From NCBI GenBank assembly GCA_029267635.1, contig JAJUIK010000009.1, forward strand, positions 16,909 to 80,908: a stretch of 64,000 nucleotides of DNA, written 5' to 3'. The number at the start of each line of letters is the position of its first letter. Within the stretch, counting starts at the first letter, position 1. The notes under the pieces are model-generated. The model did no database searches, was not told where the DNA came from, and saw nothing but the letters and a program-made list of their open reading frames with translations. The translations under genes and the position numbers were made by a program. Below are positions 42,345-51,774 of the stretch, one piece after another. The stretch is from Moraxellaceae bacterium (GTDB lineage: Bacteria > Pseudomonadota > Gammaproteobacteria > Pseudomonadales > Moraxellaceae).

Positions 42345-44716
42345 AGTTTTTTACGTCGTAGGCGCAGGGCATTGCTGATGACGGATGCTGAACTTAAGCT
42401 CATTGCCAATGCTGCAATCATGGGTGACAACAACCAACTGGTAAATGGATAGAGTACGCCAGCTGCGATCGGGATACCCAGGGCATTGTATAGGAACGCA
42501 AACATCAGGTTCTGTTTCATGTTGTCGACAGTGGCTTCCGAAAGTGAACGGGCAACCGCGATACCGCGTAAGTCCCCTTTGACCAGGGTGACTTGAGCGC
42601 TATTCATGGCAACATCTGTTCCGGTACCCATGGCAATACCGACATCAGCTTTGGCCAATGCGGGTGCATCATTGATTCCGTCTCCGGCCATTGCCACGAT
42701 GCGACCTTCCTTCTGCAATTTGCTGACAAGTTCCAGTTTATCTGCTGGCTTGACTTCACCATGAACTTCATCAATTCCTAGTCGCGTACCCACTGAACGG
42801 GCAGTGGTGAGACCGTCTCCAGTGGCCATAATGATACGTAGACCCGCTTCCTTTAGTGTAGCGAGTGCTTCAGGCGTACTCGCCTTGATCGGATCCGATA
42901 CTGCCAGCAGGCCGGCTAATTGACCTTCAACAGCCAGATACATCACACTGGCACCTTCCGAACGTAGTTCTTCAGCTTGCGGAATCAGGGACTGTACAGG
43001 AATCCCCAACTGTTCCATCAGTGCTGTATTACCCAAAGCTAACGGGCGCCCCTCCACTTGTCCTCGAACCCCGATCCCGGAGCCTGATTCAAAATTTTCT
43101 GGCTGAGCAAGAGACAGACCACGTTCACGTGCAGCTTGCACAATCGCATTGGCTAACGGATGTTCACTGCCCTGGTCAAGGCTGGCGGCTAGACGTAATA
43201 CCTCAGATTCCTCGTAGCCTGCTGCAGCAACCACGCGATCGAATGCCGGACGACCTTCAGTCAGCGTGCCTGTTTTATCGATTAGCAGGGTGTCAATCTT
43301 GCGCAGGTTCTCAATGGCTGCTGCATCACGGAACAGCACACCATGACTGGCACCTTGACCAGTGGCCACCATAATCGACATGGGCGTTGCCAGGCCCAGT
43401 GCACAAGGACAGGCAATAATCAGTACGGCCACCGCATTGATTAATGCATAAACCCAGCTCGACGCTTCTGGACCAAACAGTCCCCATCCAAAGAAGGTAA
43501 GCAAGGCAATGGCCACTACAGCCATGACAAACCAACCTGCGACCTGATCAGCCATGCGTTGCATGGGTGCTCTTGAACGTTGCGCTTGAGCCACCATCTG
43601 TACGATCTGAGACAACATGGTACTTGAACCAATTTTCTCTGAACGCATGATCAGTGAACCATTGGTATTGAGTGTGGCTCCAATGACTTTATCGCCGACG
43701 CGTTTGGTGATTGGTAAAGGTTCACCCGTCAGCATCGACTCATCCACAGCACTGCTGCCTTCAATGACTACACCATCTACAGGTACTTTTTCACCTGGCC
43801 GGATGCGGAGTAAATCTTCTACATGGACATGCGTCAAAGGCACATCTTCTTCGGTTCCATCAGGCAGAATTCGGCGAGCTGTTTTAGGTGCCAGCCCAAG
43901 GAGTGACTTGATGGCCGCAGAGGTTTGCGAACGTGCTTTTAACTCTAATATCTGTCCGAGTAAGGTCAACGAAATGATGACCGCTGAAGCTTCAAAATAA
44001 ACCGCAACACGCCCCATGGAAATAAAAGAGTCAGGGAAGATTTGTGGCGCTACAGTCGCAACCACACTATAAATAAAAGCAGCTCCGGTACCCAGACCGA
44101 TCAGCGTCCACATATTGGGGCTGCGGTGGATCACCGATTGCCAACCACGGGAAAAAAATGGCCAACCTGCCCAGAGTACAATCGGGAGTGACAACACTAA
44201 TTCAATCCAGCTTTGAACGGCCATATCGAACCAATTCAGCTGATGGCCAAACATCGCCAAAACAGTCACCACGATAGTGAATGGCAGTGTCCACCAGAAA
44301 CGTCGACGGAAATCACGTAACTCAGGATTTTCCTCTTCCTCAAGCTCAGGAATAATCGGTTCCAGTGTCATCCCGCATTTTGGACAATTTCCCGGATGGT
44401 CTTGCCTGATTTCCGGATGCATGGGGCAGGTATAGATGGTCGTGCCTGCTATGCTTGTTTCATTGACGGGTTGAGTAGTCTGATAATGCTGTGTATGTGC
44501 ATTTATATTTATAGTTTCAGGTTTATCGATGTATTGTGAAGGATTGTCATGAAACTTGGATTGACATTTTGGACTGCAAAAAAAGTACATTTTGCCTTTA
44601 AATTCTTCATGATGTTCCGATCTTTCAGTGACGGTCATGCCACAAACAGGATCTTTTAAAGTGTCTGTTGCCGTTTGTGCCATATGCTCTTGGGAATGAT
44701 GTGTTTGATGTGACAT
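42341..44716 (-). CDS. Copper-type P1B ATPase with N-terminal YHS and metal-binding domains
   Basis: This 791-residue exporter carries a YHS domain at about 20-63 ([33 protein letters not shown]), then a heavy-metal-binding motif ([20 protein letters not shown]), eight helices, actuator TGEPLPITK, the metal-site CPC ([13 protein letters not shown]), phosphorylation DKTGTLTEG and the hinge [14 protein letters not shown] and the cluster context point to Cu(I) or Ag(I) export. It has no HMA CxxC domain; the YHS and CxxC motifs may replace it. It heads an operon with the DUF4010 protein. Confidence 0.93.
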   Translation of the reverse strand: MSHQTHHSQEHMAQTATDTLKDPVCGMTVTERSEHHEEFKGKMYFFCSPKCQSKFHDNPSQYIDKPETININAHTQHYQTTQPVNETSIAGTTIYTCPMHPEIRQDHPGNCPKCGMTLEPIIPELEEEENPELRDFRRRFWWTLPFTIVVTVLAMFGHQLNWFDMAVQSWIELVLSLPIVLWAGWPFFSRGWQSVIHRSPNMWTLIGLGTGAAFIYSVVATVAPQIFPDSFISMGRVAVYFEASAVIISLTLLGQILELKARSQTSAAIKSLLGLAPKTARRILPDGTEEDVPLTHVHVEDLLRIRPGEKVPVDGVVIEGSSAVDESMLTGEPLPITKRVGDKVIGATLNTNGSLIMRSEKIGSSTMLSQIVQMVAQAQRSRAPMQRMADQVAGWFVMAVVAIALLTFFGWGLFGPEASSWVYALINAVAVLIIACPCALGLATPMSIMVATGQGASHGVLFRDAAAIENLRKIDTLLIDKTGTLTEGRPAFDRVVAAAGYEESEVLRLAASLDQGSEHPLANAIVQAARERGLSLAQPENFESGSGIGVRGQVEGRPLALGNTALMEQLGIPVQSLIPQAEELRSEGASVMYLAVEGQLAGLLAVSDPIKASTPEALATLKEAGLRIIMATGDGLTTARSVGTRLGIDEVHGEVKPADKLELVSKLQKEGRIVAMAGDGINDAPALAKADVGIAMGTGTDVAMNSAQVTLVKGDLRGIAVARSLSEATVDNMKQNLMFAFLYNALGIPIAAGVLYPFTSWLLSPMIAALAMSLSSASVISNALRLRRKKL

Positions 44717-44731
44717 GATGAATTCTCGTAT

Positions 44732-45382
44732 TTATGGCAGAGCGGCTTTATTGCGGAATTTGGGAATAAATCGCGGAGTTTGTTGAGCATAGCTGTCATA
44801 AGCGCTCCCAAATTGTTTACGCATTTCCACTTCTTCAGTGATGGCCAGGCGTCCATACATGATCAGTAAAATCGGAAACATTAGGAGCGTGAGTAAGGTC
44901 GGCCATTGCAACAAAAAACCGAGCAAGATCATCACAAAAGCCACGTATTGAGGATGGCGTATACGTGCATAAGGTCCTGTAACTGCTAAAGAACGTTGGC
45001 GTTGTGCGTTGTAAAGGACATGCCATGCTGTTGATAACAAATAGAAGCCATAGCCCAGAAAGATGTAACTGGCGATATGCAGTACGCTGAAATGCGGGTT
45101 GCCTTTTTCACCCAATAGCGTTGACCATAAATGGCCGGCGTTATGAGAAAATAAGTCCAGTTGCGGGAAACGGGTTTGCAGCCAGCCTGAAAGCAGATAA
45201 ATGGTTAAAGGGAAACCATACATCTCGACAAACAGCGCGACGATAAAGGCTGAAAAGGCACCAAATGTCCGCCAGTCCCGTGCTGTCGCCGGTTTAAAAA
45301 AACTAAAGGCAAACATGATAAAAATCGCTGAATTGATGATGACCAGTGTCCATAGACCATAAGCTGATTCCGCATGATTCAT
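44732..45382 (-). CDS. Isoprenylcysteine carboxylmethyltransferase-like membrane protein
   Basis: This 216-residue protein has about five hydrophobic helices and the ICMT/PEMT-type C-terminal signature GPYARIRHPQYVAFVMILLG...EEVEMRKQFGSAYDSYAQQTPRFIP. The domain binds SAM, but bacterial substrates are mostly unknown. It lies 15 bases upstream of the copper ATPase in one direction, so a role in copper tolerance is contextual. NnrU-like proteins share part of this pattern. Confidence 0.82.
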   Translation of the reverse strand: MNHAESAYGLWTLVIINSAIFIMFAFSFFKPATARDWRTFGAFSAFIVALFVEMYGFPLTIYLLSGWLQTRFPQLDLFSHNAGHLWSTLLGEKGNPHFSVLHIASYIFLGYGFYLLSTAWHVLYNAQRQRSLAVTGPYARIRHPQYVAFVMILLGFLLQWPTLLTLLMFPILLIMYGRLAITEEVEMRKQFGSAYDSYAQQTPRFIPKFRNKAALP

Positions 45383-45438
45383 GACGGTTCTCCTGATCCA
45401 GACTATTTTTTATGATGGGGTCGCTCTGACTTTCTATG

Positions 45439-45648
45439 CTATTTATGATGCCCATGACCACCGTGCATAAAGATATGCATCAGTGGGCAGGCTAAAAGCA
45501 ATAAATAAGGTAAAGCACCGATGACGTGAGCCAAATGCTCGGTTAACAGAAAATAAGCCGCTACTCCACCCAGCACGATTAAACCGAGGGCATAACGCGT
45601 AGACCAAAAGTTAGGTGTTGGATTATGTTGCTGAAGTGGAAGATTCAT
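45439..45648 (-). CDS. DUF2933-family small membrane protein
   Basis: This 69-residue protein has two hydrophobic helices and a histidine-rich C-terminus, HIFMHGGHGHHK, which could bind metal. DUF2933 proteins are usually found in copper and silver resistance clusters, as here. It lies between the methyltransferase and the Met-rich protein, all minus strand. Confidence 0.88.
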   Translation of the reverse strand: MNLPLQQHNPTPNFWSTRYALGLIVLGGVAAYFLLTEHLAHVIGALPYLLLLACPLMHIFMHGGHGHHK

Positions 45649-45674
45649 GGTGCTTTCCTCTCATCAACAGGAAA

Positions 45675-46112
45675 TTATTTAATGGCTGCAGGAGGCATAC
45701 GATCCATCATCATCTGCATCATGGATTGCATCATATCCATACGTTTTTCCATCATTAACTGACGGTCAGCCATATTGGCATTCATGCTTTGACCGCCCAT
45801 CTGTTTCATCATGCCCATACCTTCTTGCATGAGCTTCATGTGCTCAGCCATCAGTTTTTGACGTTGTTGAGGCGTTTTTGCAGCCATCATTTTTTCATGC
45901 ATGGCTTGCATCGCCTGCATGTGCTGATCCATTGCAGCCATCTTGTCGGTCGTGGCGGTGCTGGTGCTGTTAACGGTTTCTTTAATCGTTACTGTGGGTG
46001 GTGTTGTATTTGCGGGATGATGCGTTTTATGTTCTTCGCTACTTTGTGCGAATGCACCTAGAGCGGCAGTTGTGATACACAGTCCGAGTAAAGTTTGGCG
46101 GATATAAGACAT
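45675..46112 (-). CDS. Methionine-rich periplasmic copper-binding-like protein
   Basis: This 145-residue protein has a signal peptide (LLGLCITTAALGAFAQ, cut near residue 22), a histidine stretch (EEHKTHH), then a Met-rich helical domain with repeats such as MQAMHEKMMAAK and MDMMQSMMQMMMDRMPP. The methionines can bind Cu(I) in the oxidising periplasm. It is the first gene of the minus-strand copper unit; no named family recognised. Confidence 0.85.
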   Translation of the reverse strand: MSYIRQTLLGLCITTAALGAFAQSSEEHKTHHPANTTPPTVTIKETVNSTSTATTDKMAAMDQHMQAMQAMHEKMMAAKTPQQRQKLMAEHMKLMQEGMGMMKQMGGQSMNANMADRQLMMEKRMDMMQSMMQMMMDRMPPAAIK

Positions 46113-46577
46113 TATTTTTTTCCTTTCATCAGTTGAGAAGTTAAAACCACCTTGGAATGAGGGAAACCAGCAAATGAAGGTGATTTAGATTGTTTGAACA
46201 ACTAAAAAACTGTTTTAAAGCAATGTACTTTTTCTGGTTATGCTACCTATGCTGTCATAGGGTTGTCTGGTTATTGTTGAACTCATCCCCGTATTTGGTG
46301 TCTGAAAATGAGCTTGATTGTTTTTAAAGGAAACGAGACTTCTGAGTTGTTCACAGCTATCTTATATCTAATTTAGAGAACTTTATCACTGCTAATTATT
46401 TGATTTTTGAAAATGACAAAAATGTAATTTTGAGGTCATCAATGTGTATTTAATCTTTTTTCATAATGAACAGATGCAGGGTTAGGTTAACAATTGGTAA
46501 GGGGGGGTAATTCTTTATTCCCATGACAATTAATACCGCTATTATTGAATATTCAATAGGGTGAAGAGGGCTAAAGG
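46113..46577. other. Divergent regulatory region of the copper cluster
   Basis: 465 bases between the minus-strand copper genes and copC, with no reading frame. It holds a CusR/CopR-like box (46410-46431) and AT-rich promoter-like DNA on both sides. No copRS-type regulator is in the window. Confidence 0.6.
46410..46431. promoter_or_regulatory. CusR/CopR-like copper box
   Basis: The half-sites AAAATGACAA and ATGTAATTTT, separated by two bases, match the established CusR/PcoR box (half-sites AAAATGACAA and TTGTCATTTT) in 18 of 20 positions. The location between divergent copper genes supports a role, but which promoter it serves is not known. Confidence 0.65.
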
Positions 46578-46961
46578 ATGAAGTTATTTCGAGGTGACAA
46601 GATGATTGCGTTGCGTCAAGTCTTGTTGGGTGTCATGGCCGTTATTGCTACAACTTATGCTTTTGCACATGTGAGCCTTGTAAGTACCATGCCCGCTGCA
46701 GATAGTATTGTGGTCAAACAGCCTGAAAAATTAACGCTTAATTTCGCTGATGCGGTTATGCTGATGAACATCAAACTTGTGGATGCTCAAAAAAAGGAAA
46801 TCCCTTTAAATTTCAAAGTAAATCATGCTTTCAAAAAGTCTTTTGATATTACGGTCCCGCAACTGGTCAATGGAAAATATACTGTTATTTGGATGACTAT
46901 GGGTAAAGATGGTCACCACATGACTGGGGAATATACTTTTATTATCAAAAAATTAAAGTAA
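46578..46961 (+). CDS. copC: Copper homeostasis protein CopC
   Basis: This 127-residue periplasmic Cu-binding beta-sandwich has a signal peptide ending YAFA, so cleavage leaves His as the first mature residue (HVSLVSTMPAADS), the ligand known in CopC. The C-terminal DGHHMTGEYTFIIK is the second typical motif. Two starts are possible, 46578 (GAGGG upstream) and 46602 (GAGGTG upstream); both give a working signal peptide. It precedes copD by 68 bases and they are probably co-transcribed. Confidence 0.92.
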   Translation: MKLFRGDKMIALRQVLLGVMAVIATTYAFAHVSLVSTMPAADSIVVKQPEKLTLNFADAVMLMNIKLVDAQKKEIPLNFKVNHAFKKSFDITVPQLVNGKYTVIWMTMGKDGHHMTGEYTFIIKKLK

Positions 46962-47029
46962 AGCAGAACCGTAATTCTCAATATGCCAGCAAATTGCTGG
47001 TATTTTTATACACTAAAAGATGAATAATT

Positions 47030-47911
47030 ATGTTTCCTGAATATTGGATCTTAGCCGCCTGGATGACCAAAGTAGCTCTATATCTAGGGATGGCTTTTGT
47101 GATTGGAGGCGCTTTTAGTTATTGCTTATTTCATCAATATCCTGAAATGAAAACTTCATTAATCCGCTATATGACTCTGGGTGCTTTGCTTGGATTAATA
47201 TCAAGTTCACTTGGATTTTTCATTCAGATAGGCAGCTTTGCCAATCAGGGAATAGCGGGCATGTGGGATTCTACATACTTTAATATTCTAGTGAACACAT
47301 CTATAGGTATGATACAGATATTACGATTTATCTGTTTTGCTATTATTCTAGTTCTATTGTTGATCAAGTTAAGAATAAAGCCCGAAGCAACCTCATCTTT
47401 GGAAGTTTTCTTATTAACGGTTTTTCTGCTCCCTATTGTGATTAGCTTTTCTCAGCTGGGCCATACGATAAATCTGACGTTGACTGCACAAAGCTTGCTA
47501 ACTTTACATGTCTTGGCGATGTCGCTATGGATGGGAGCTCTTTTTCCACTCTGGAAATTTAGTCAAGTAATAAAGGGCATACGATTAAAAGAAAGTATGC
47601 GTTTATTTGGTCATATTGCTGTTTTTATCGTTGGAATATTAATTTTTGCGGGTGGTACGGTTGCCTTTCTTTTATTTAAAGATATCGACATCTTGCTTAA
47701 CACACCCTATGGTCATGGTTTTATTGTAAAAATATTATTGGTATTGAGCATCTTAGTTCTGGCTGCATTTAATAAATGGTATTTCACCCCTCGACTAGAA
47801 AATCCAAAGTTTGCCAAACAATTCGGCTATGCCATTTTATTTGAGATGGTTCTGGGATTGGCAATTTTATTGCAGACCGGCTATATCACCAGCGTGATTG
47901 GGATTGATTGA
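47030..47911 (+). CDS. copD: Copper resistance membrane protein CopD
   Basis: This 293-residue inner-membrane protein has about eight helices and the CopD domain: FAGGTVAFLLFKDIDILLNTPYGHGFIVKILLVLSILVLAAFNKWYFTPRLE, with an intramembrane HVLAMSLWMGALFPLW. CopD works with CopC in copper uptake or transfer across the inner membrane. It is the last gene of the copC-copD unit. Confidence 0.92.
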   Translation: MFPEYWILAAWMTKVALYLGMAFVIGGAFSYCLFHQYPEMKTSLIRYMTLGALLGLISSSLGFFIQIGSFANQGIAGMWDSTYFNILVNTSIGMIQILRFICFAIILVLLLIKLRIKPEATSSLEVFLLTVFLLPIVISFSQLGHTINLTLTAQSLLTLHVLAMSLWMGALFPLWKFSQVIKGIRLKESMRLFGHIAVFIVGILIFAGGTVAFLLFKDIDILLNTPYGHGFIVKILLVLSILVLAAFNKWYFTPRLENPKFAKQFGYAILFEMVLGLAILLQTGYITSVIGID

Positions 47912-48029
47912 TAGTAGAGATATTCTTGATCGAGTTGTATTGAAAAGAATGCCCCCTTAAATTTCTGATTGAGGAGGTATGGACTACCTCTTTTGAATAG
48001 ATGTTTCAAGGAGGAGCTTTATATAATAA

Positions 48030-48306
48030 AAGATTTCAATTCCAGTCCAAAATCGCAAAATTTCCAATTGCTGTTTTGGACTCCATAATTAAATCTAAAT
48101 TCACATTCCTTCAGGAACAAGAGGGAAAGATTCCTGTGGAATCCCCTTATATTTCCGCTTGATTCAAAAAGTTTTCAATTCCATTAATGTGATTTTTCCC
48201 ATCTGCGCACTGTGTAGAAGGATTGATTCTATGATGGCGGAAACCAGCTACCTCTAAGGCATTATAGCTACCCATTGATCTGTACAAACAATGCTGTCAG
48301 GAGGGA
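48030..48306 (-). pseudogene. IS1595-family transposase C-terminal relic
   Basis: The minus strand, through at least two frameshifts, reads DSIVCTDQW, then YNALEVAGFRHHRINPSTQ and CADGKNHINGIENF, then KFNGIPQESFPLF and LKECEFRFNYG. This is the end of an IS1595-type DDE transposase. The 5' part of the gene is absent. Confidence 0.75.
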
Positions 48307-48339
48307 TTTTTTTATAAATTACAGATCCTAATACAGCCC

Positions 48340-48489
48340 CTGGAAAGAATTAAAAAAAGGATCTATAAAACACGAGAAATGGCCTGCGCGGATGTGTTTG
48401 ATTATATCGAGATGTTTTACAATCGAATCAGGGGTCATTCGCATCTCGACGGAATGAGCCTGGAAGTATTTGAGGTGGCTTCAAAATGA
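48340..48489 (+). pseudogene. IS3-family transposase C-terminal relic
   Basis: The frame reads RIKKRIYKTREMACADVF, DYIEMFYNRIRGHSHLDG and stops at TGA 48487-48489. The K-R-I-Y-x-T-R-x-x-A...Y-x-x-x-FYN-R...H pattern is the IS3-family C-terminus (IS2-/IS51-like). The rest is gone. Confidence 0.8.
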
Positions 48490-48602
48490 GACTACCTTAT
48501 ATCTAGGAGAGAGGTGGCAGTCCATCATACTTCTGTGTAAGTCATACGATTAATAATACAAGATTTCAATCTCAGTATTTAAGTGCTAAACAAGGAACAG
48601 TT

Positions 48603-49652
48603 ATGAATAAAAAATTAATAGTAACAGCAGTTTATGGTTTTATTCTACCTTCACTATTCACCGCTTGTGTTCATACCGGTACATTGGTTTCGCAAAGCGG
48701 GAGCAAAGCAGTCACGAGTAATAATGAATACTTGCACCTTGCGAGCACCCATCCTGCCCGTATTTCTCCCAATAAAGATGAAATGCGTATAACTTTATTG
48801 GGAACAGGGAGTCCTGTGCCGAGTGCACAACGTTTTGGTATGTCCACATTGGTACAAGCGGGAGGATATAAGCTGGTTTTTGATGTAGGGCGAGGAGCAG
48901 TCATTCGTTTAACCCAAGCAGGGATACCGTTAGGAAAGGTGGATGGTGTTTTCTTAACTCATTATCATTCCGACCATGTCAATGGGCTGAGTGATCTGTG
49001 GATGACAGGCTACATCCCTGCTTTTGGAGGTCGTCAAGGTAATTTTAATGTATATGGACCAACTGGCGTCCGGGCTTTAGTAGACGGCTTGAAGATGGCC
49101 CATGCCGATGACATTCGAGTTAGGGTGGCAGATGGTGAGTTAAAAAAAGAAACGACTAGTATTGTTGCCCATGAATTTTCTGCTGAAGGTGGCATTGTTT
49201 TTAATCAAAATGGTGTAGTCGTCACTGCCTTTAAAGTTGAACATGACCATTATGGCGCTATTCAACCCGCCCTCGGTTATAGAGTGGATTATGCTGGACG
49301 TTCGGTACTGATCAGTGGCGATACCATTCCGACCGCGAATGTACTTAAATACGGCAAAGGCGTTGATTTATTGATACATGAGGTAGCCGAGTTTCAAGAT
49401 ATTCAGGCCTTGCCACAAGTGTATGCTCATCATACGAATCCTCGAGAGGCAGGTGAAATTTTTAATCAAACCAAACCTAAAATGGCAGTATACAGCCACA
49501 TCGTAAATGGAGTTTCGTCTAAAATTATTGGCATTCCTGATGAGGTACTAATCCAGCGTACTAGGGTCAATTATCAGGGCCCATTAGTCGTGGGTCGAGA
49601 CTTAATGAGTTTTTTATTAACACCTACTAAAGTAGATACTTATACCCCTTAA
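48603..49652 (+). CDS. MBL-fold metallo-hydrolase, predicted lipoprotein (RNase Z/arylsulfatase-like)
   Basis: This 349-residue protein has a lipobox-type signal peptide (LPSLFTAC with Cys22) and a metallo-beta-lactamase fold: LLGTGSPVPSAQRFGMS, HYHSDHVNGLSDLW (the H-x-H-x-D-H zinc site), then VEHDHYG, LISGDTIPT and AHHTNPREAGEIF. The set resembles AtsA/RNase-Z-like hydrolases exported to the outer envelope. The substrate is unknown. It lies alone after an IS relic zone. Confidence 0.9.
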   Translation: MNKKLIVTAVYGFILPSLFTACVHTGTLVSQSGSKAVTSNNEYLHLASTHPARISPNKDEMRITLLGTGSPVPSAQRFGMSTLVQAGGYKLVFDVGRGAVIRLTQAGIPLGKVDGVFLTHYHSDHVNGLSDLWMTGYIPAFGGRQGNFNVYGPTGVRALVDGLKMAHADDIRVRVADGELKKETTSIVAHEFSAEGGIVFNQNGVVVTAFKVEHDHYGAIQPALGYRVDYAGRSVLISGDTIPTANVLKYGKGVDLLIHEVAEFQDIQALPQVYAHHTNPREAGEIFNQTKPKMAVYSHIVNGVSSKIIGIPDEVLIQRTRVNYQGPLVVGRDLMSFLLTPTKVDTYTP

Positions 49653-50157
49653 TTTTTCTCAATCATCTTTATTGCGAGATCGACGATGACTAAGTCAAAA
49701 AGCAAAGTTTTTTAGGTGAATCAATTTAATGTAAAACTTCTGTTTTTGTTTTTGCAGAATAAAAAAGCCCTCGTTGGACGTCACCAATGAGTAAGCATCG
49801 GTGGAAACTCGCTTGACTCCAGCAGGTTTCTACCGATGTGGCAGCAACTCTTCAATTTGGCACATTTTCCGCGTTGATCGTTTATTCAGTACATCGCTTC
49901 AATGGGCATTTACCGAAACATTTAGAAGGTTTCAATAGCCACCAAAATCTAGTCTTCATTTGCTGTGCTGATGAGTTGAGTCAAGCAAACAAAAGCAGAA
50001 TATTGATTGAAATAACCAAAATAGTACTTTTAAAAAATTACATATCGGTTCGAGTATGTCGATTTACCCCATTTCTCTACAGCAGTTAAGAAATGGGAAA
50101 ACGAAACACCCAAATTTTATAGAGATTCTGTTCACCCACTCTATATCGAATCAATGT
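49653..50157. other. Intergenic region with two hairpins
   Basis: 505 bases. A stem CTCGTTGG/CCAATGAG (49772-49793) sits next to an A/T-run that makes it a minus-strand terminator. A second hairpin, CATCGGTGGAAAC/GTTTCTACCGATG (49796-49838, one mismatch), follows at once. A GTG-started frame at 49838 has no support. Possibly remains of an insertion end. Confidence 0.5.
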
Positions 50158-50856
50158 TTAGCAAATTAACAGCAGTCTATACTCACCATCTTTTTCAACA
50201 GGAGCTCTATGAACACAGGGTAAAGCTGGTTGCGTTGGATGATCTACTGCCAGGCGCCAAAGATGTCCTGAACCCAAATTCACGGGTTTTGCCCCGGGTT
50301 TAGCCTGATAATGCAAGTCGAAGAAATTCTCTTCTAAGAACGTTTCAAATTCAGATTCTGGGCCGTCATGTAATTTTTTGAGTTTTGCCCTGATTTCTGC
50401 AATCAAAATCTTTTGCTCAACCTGGTCATTCGGCAGGAGATCACTTGCAGGACCATGGTAGGTACATAAAAAAGTATCCGTTGCAATGGGTGAGCGATCA
50501 ACATGATAGGAATAGACGTCTGTTGAAATGAAATCTAGCTCTTCATCACGTTCATAACTTTTCAGTAAATTCAGAGAAGGGGATGCACCAAAATCAGTTA
50601 AAAGCTGCATATCCTTTAAGATAATTTCCCTTGCTAGATTGCCTTGTTCTGAAAGTTGCAGTGCTAAAAGGTCTTCAACAGAAACTTCAGTAATGTTCTC
50701 TTTTAATTCTAGTTTAGCCACGATCTCTTGAAAGTCGCCAACCAAATTTCTATACCAGCAAATGGCATTCATCTCTCCTTGAAAATTCGAATTTACAAGT
50801 TCAGAAAAAGTAGAAACCACTCTAATTTGGTTGTTGTCAGAAAGCGTATTCTTCAT
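50158..50856 (-). CDS. DUF1826-like protein
   Basis: This 232-residue cytosolic protein has YSYHVDRSPIATDTFLCTYHGPASDLLPNDQ and SGHLWRLAVDHPTQPALPCVHRAPVEKDGEYRLLLIC, the pattern I associate with DUF1826 proteins, some of which accompany zinc-responsive genes. The identification is moderate; no function is known. The ribosome site is weak. It ends close to AT-rich debris. Confidence 0.6.
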   Translation of the reverse strand: MKNTLSDNNQIRVVSTFSELVNSNFQGEMNAICWYRNLVGDFQEIVAKLELKENITEVSVEDLLALQLSEQGNLAREIILKDMQLLTDFGASPSLNLLKSYERDEELDFISTDVYSYHVDRSPIATDTFLCTYHGPASDLLPNDQVEQKILIAEIRAKLKKLHDGPESEFETFLEENFFDLHYQAKPGAKPVNLGSGHLWRLAVDHPTQPALPCVHRAPVEKDGEYRLLLIC

Positions 50857-51774
50857 ATTTTAAAATTAAATAGTGGGCTGTCCCACTTTCTCCTACAAAT
50901 TTTTTGTCTATTCTTGGATTAAATATCCAAAACTATCTGATAAGGCTTAAAGCCTTCCCATACAGCAGCTGCAACTAATTGAATGAAAGGTTTAGTTTTG
51001 CCATGAGCCATCCTAGAGCGTCATAGTCAGCCAAACGGTTTTCAACTTTAATAACACATGGCGGATAGCTAGCTTTCATCAATTCTAAATTCATCAATAG
51101 CCGTGATGTGCGACCATTGCCATCAATAAATGGATGTATGCCTACAAAGTCAGCATTTACTTTTGCTGCTCGTATTTTAAGAGAAAATTCTACTTTTACA
51201 TCCTATTATTTTTAGGGGGGATTACCATCACTTCGGTAGGGTAAAGGTGAGGGTTTAAAAAATTGATCCAATTCCGATGTGATTGCATTATCACTTGAAC
51301 AGGTGCAGATCAGCTCAAAAAAAACTCCCTCTTGAAGAGAGAGTTGCCAACATTCGGCGAAAGTCGTGAGGATATACACAGGGTGAGAGGAACAATCAAA
51401 GATACGTTTCGCATTCAGTCAATGATTATCTTTCATTCCCCAAACAAAAAATAAGCCGGAAGATGTGAACAAAATGTGAAGCAGGATGAGTTTTGATTTG
51501 CATGAAAACTGCTCATCCATGCAGCTCATCATCTTTGTATGTAGTGAATTGATGATGCAAGATTCCAATCGTACACGATACTAGTTTTCTATAATGTATT
51601 CATCTACTGATCACGATGTGCCAATAATAGTATTTTAAAAAAATCTAATATTTTTCTATAGTTAATATAACTGTTTAATGTGTTTCAGATATAGTGTCCT
51701 TCACACAAAATTGATTAAAGCAAACCTACAATTGCAAAAATTAGAAACTGAATCATCATTGCCAGGATTAATCC
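50857..51774. other. Relic zone before the lipid operon
   Basis: 918 bases. The left third is a frameshifted Fic gene remnant. A stem AACTCCCTCTT/GAGAGAGTT (51323-51345) lies beside T-rich minus-strand DNA and could be a minus-strand terminator. From 51346 to 51774 nothing coding is seen; it should hold the promoter of the desaturase operon. Confidence 0.6.
50919..51200 (-). pseudogene. Fic-domain protein remnant (frameshifted, 5'-truncated)
   Basis: The minus strand reads [18 protein letters not shown] then [17 protein letters not shown], the catalytic Fic loop HPFxxGNGR intact. After [14 protein letters not shown] the frame shifts near 51010 and continues [20 protein letters not shown] to a stop at 50919-50921. 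The 5' part is missing. Fic enzymes transfer AMP or other groups to proteins; this copy is dead. Confidence 0.8.

Larger units (their letters stand above)
47912..48602. other. IS relic zone between copD and the MBL gene
   Basis: 691 bases containing two transposase remnants (48030-48306 minus, 48340-48489 plus). A short direct repeat, AAGATTTCAAT, occurs at about 48029 and 48560. The last 110 bases contain nothing else recognised. Confidence 0.65.

Noticed and set aside
49838..50089. 83-codon frame starting at GTG
   Set aside because: No ribosome site, overlaps a hairpin arm, and its sequence fits no family.
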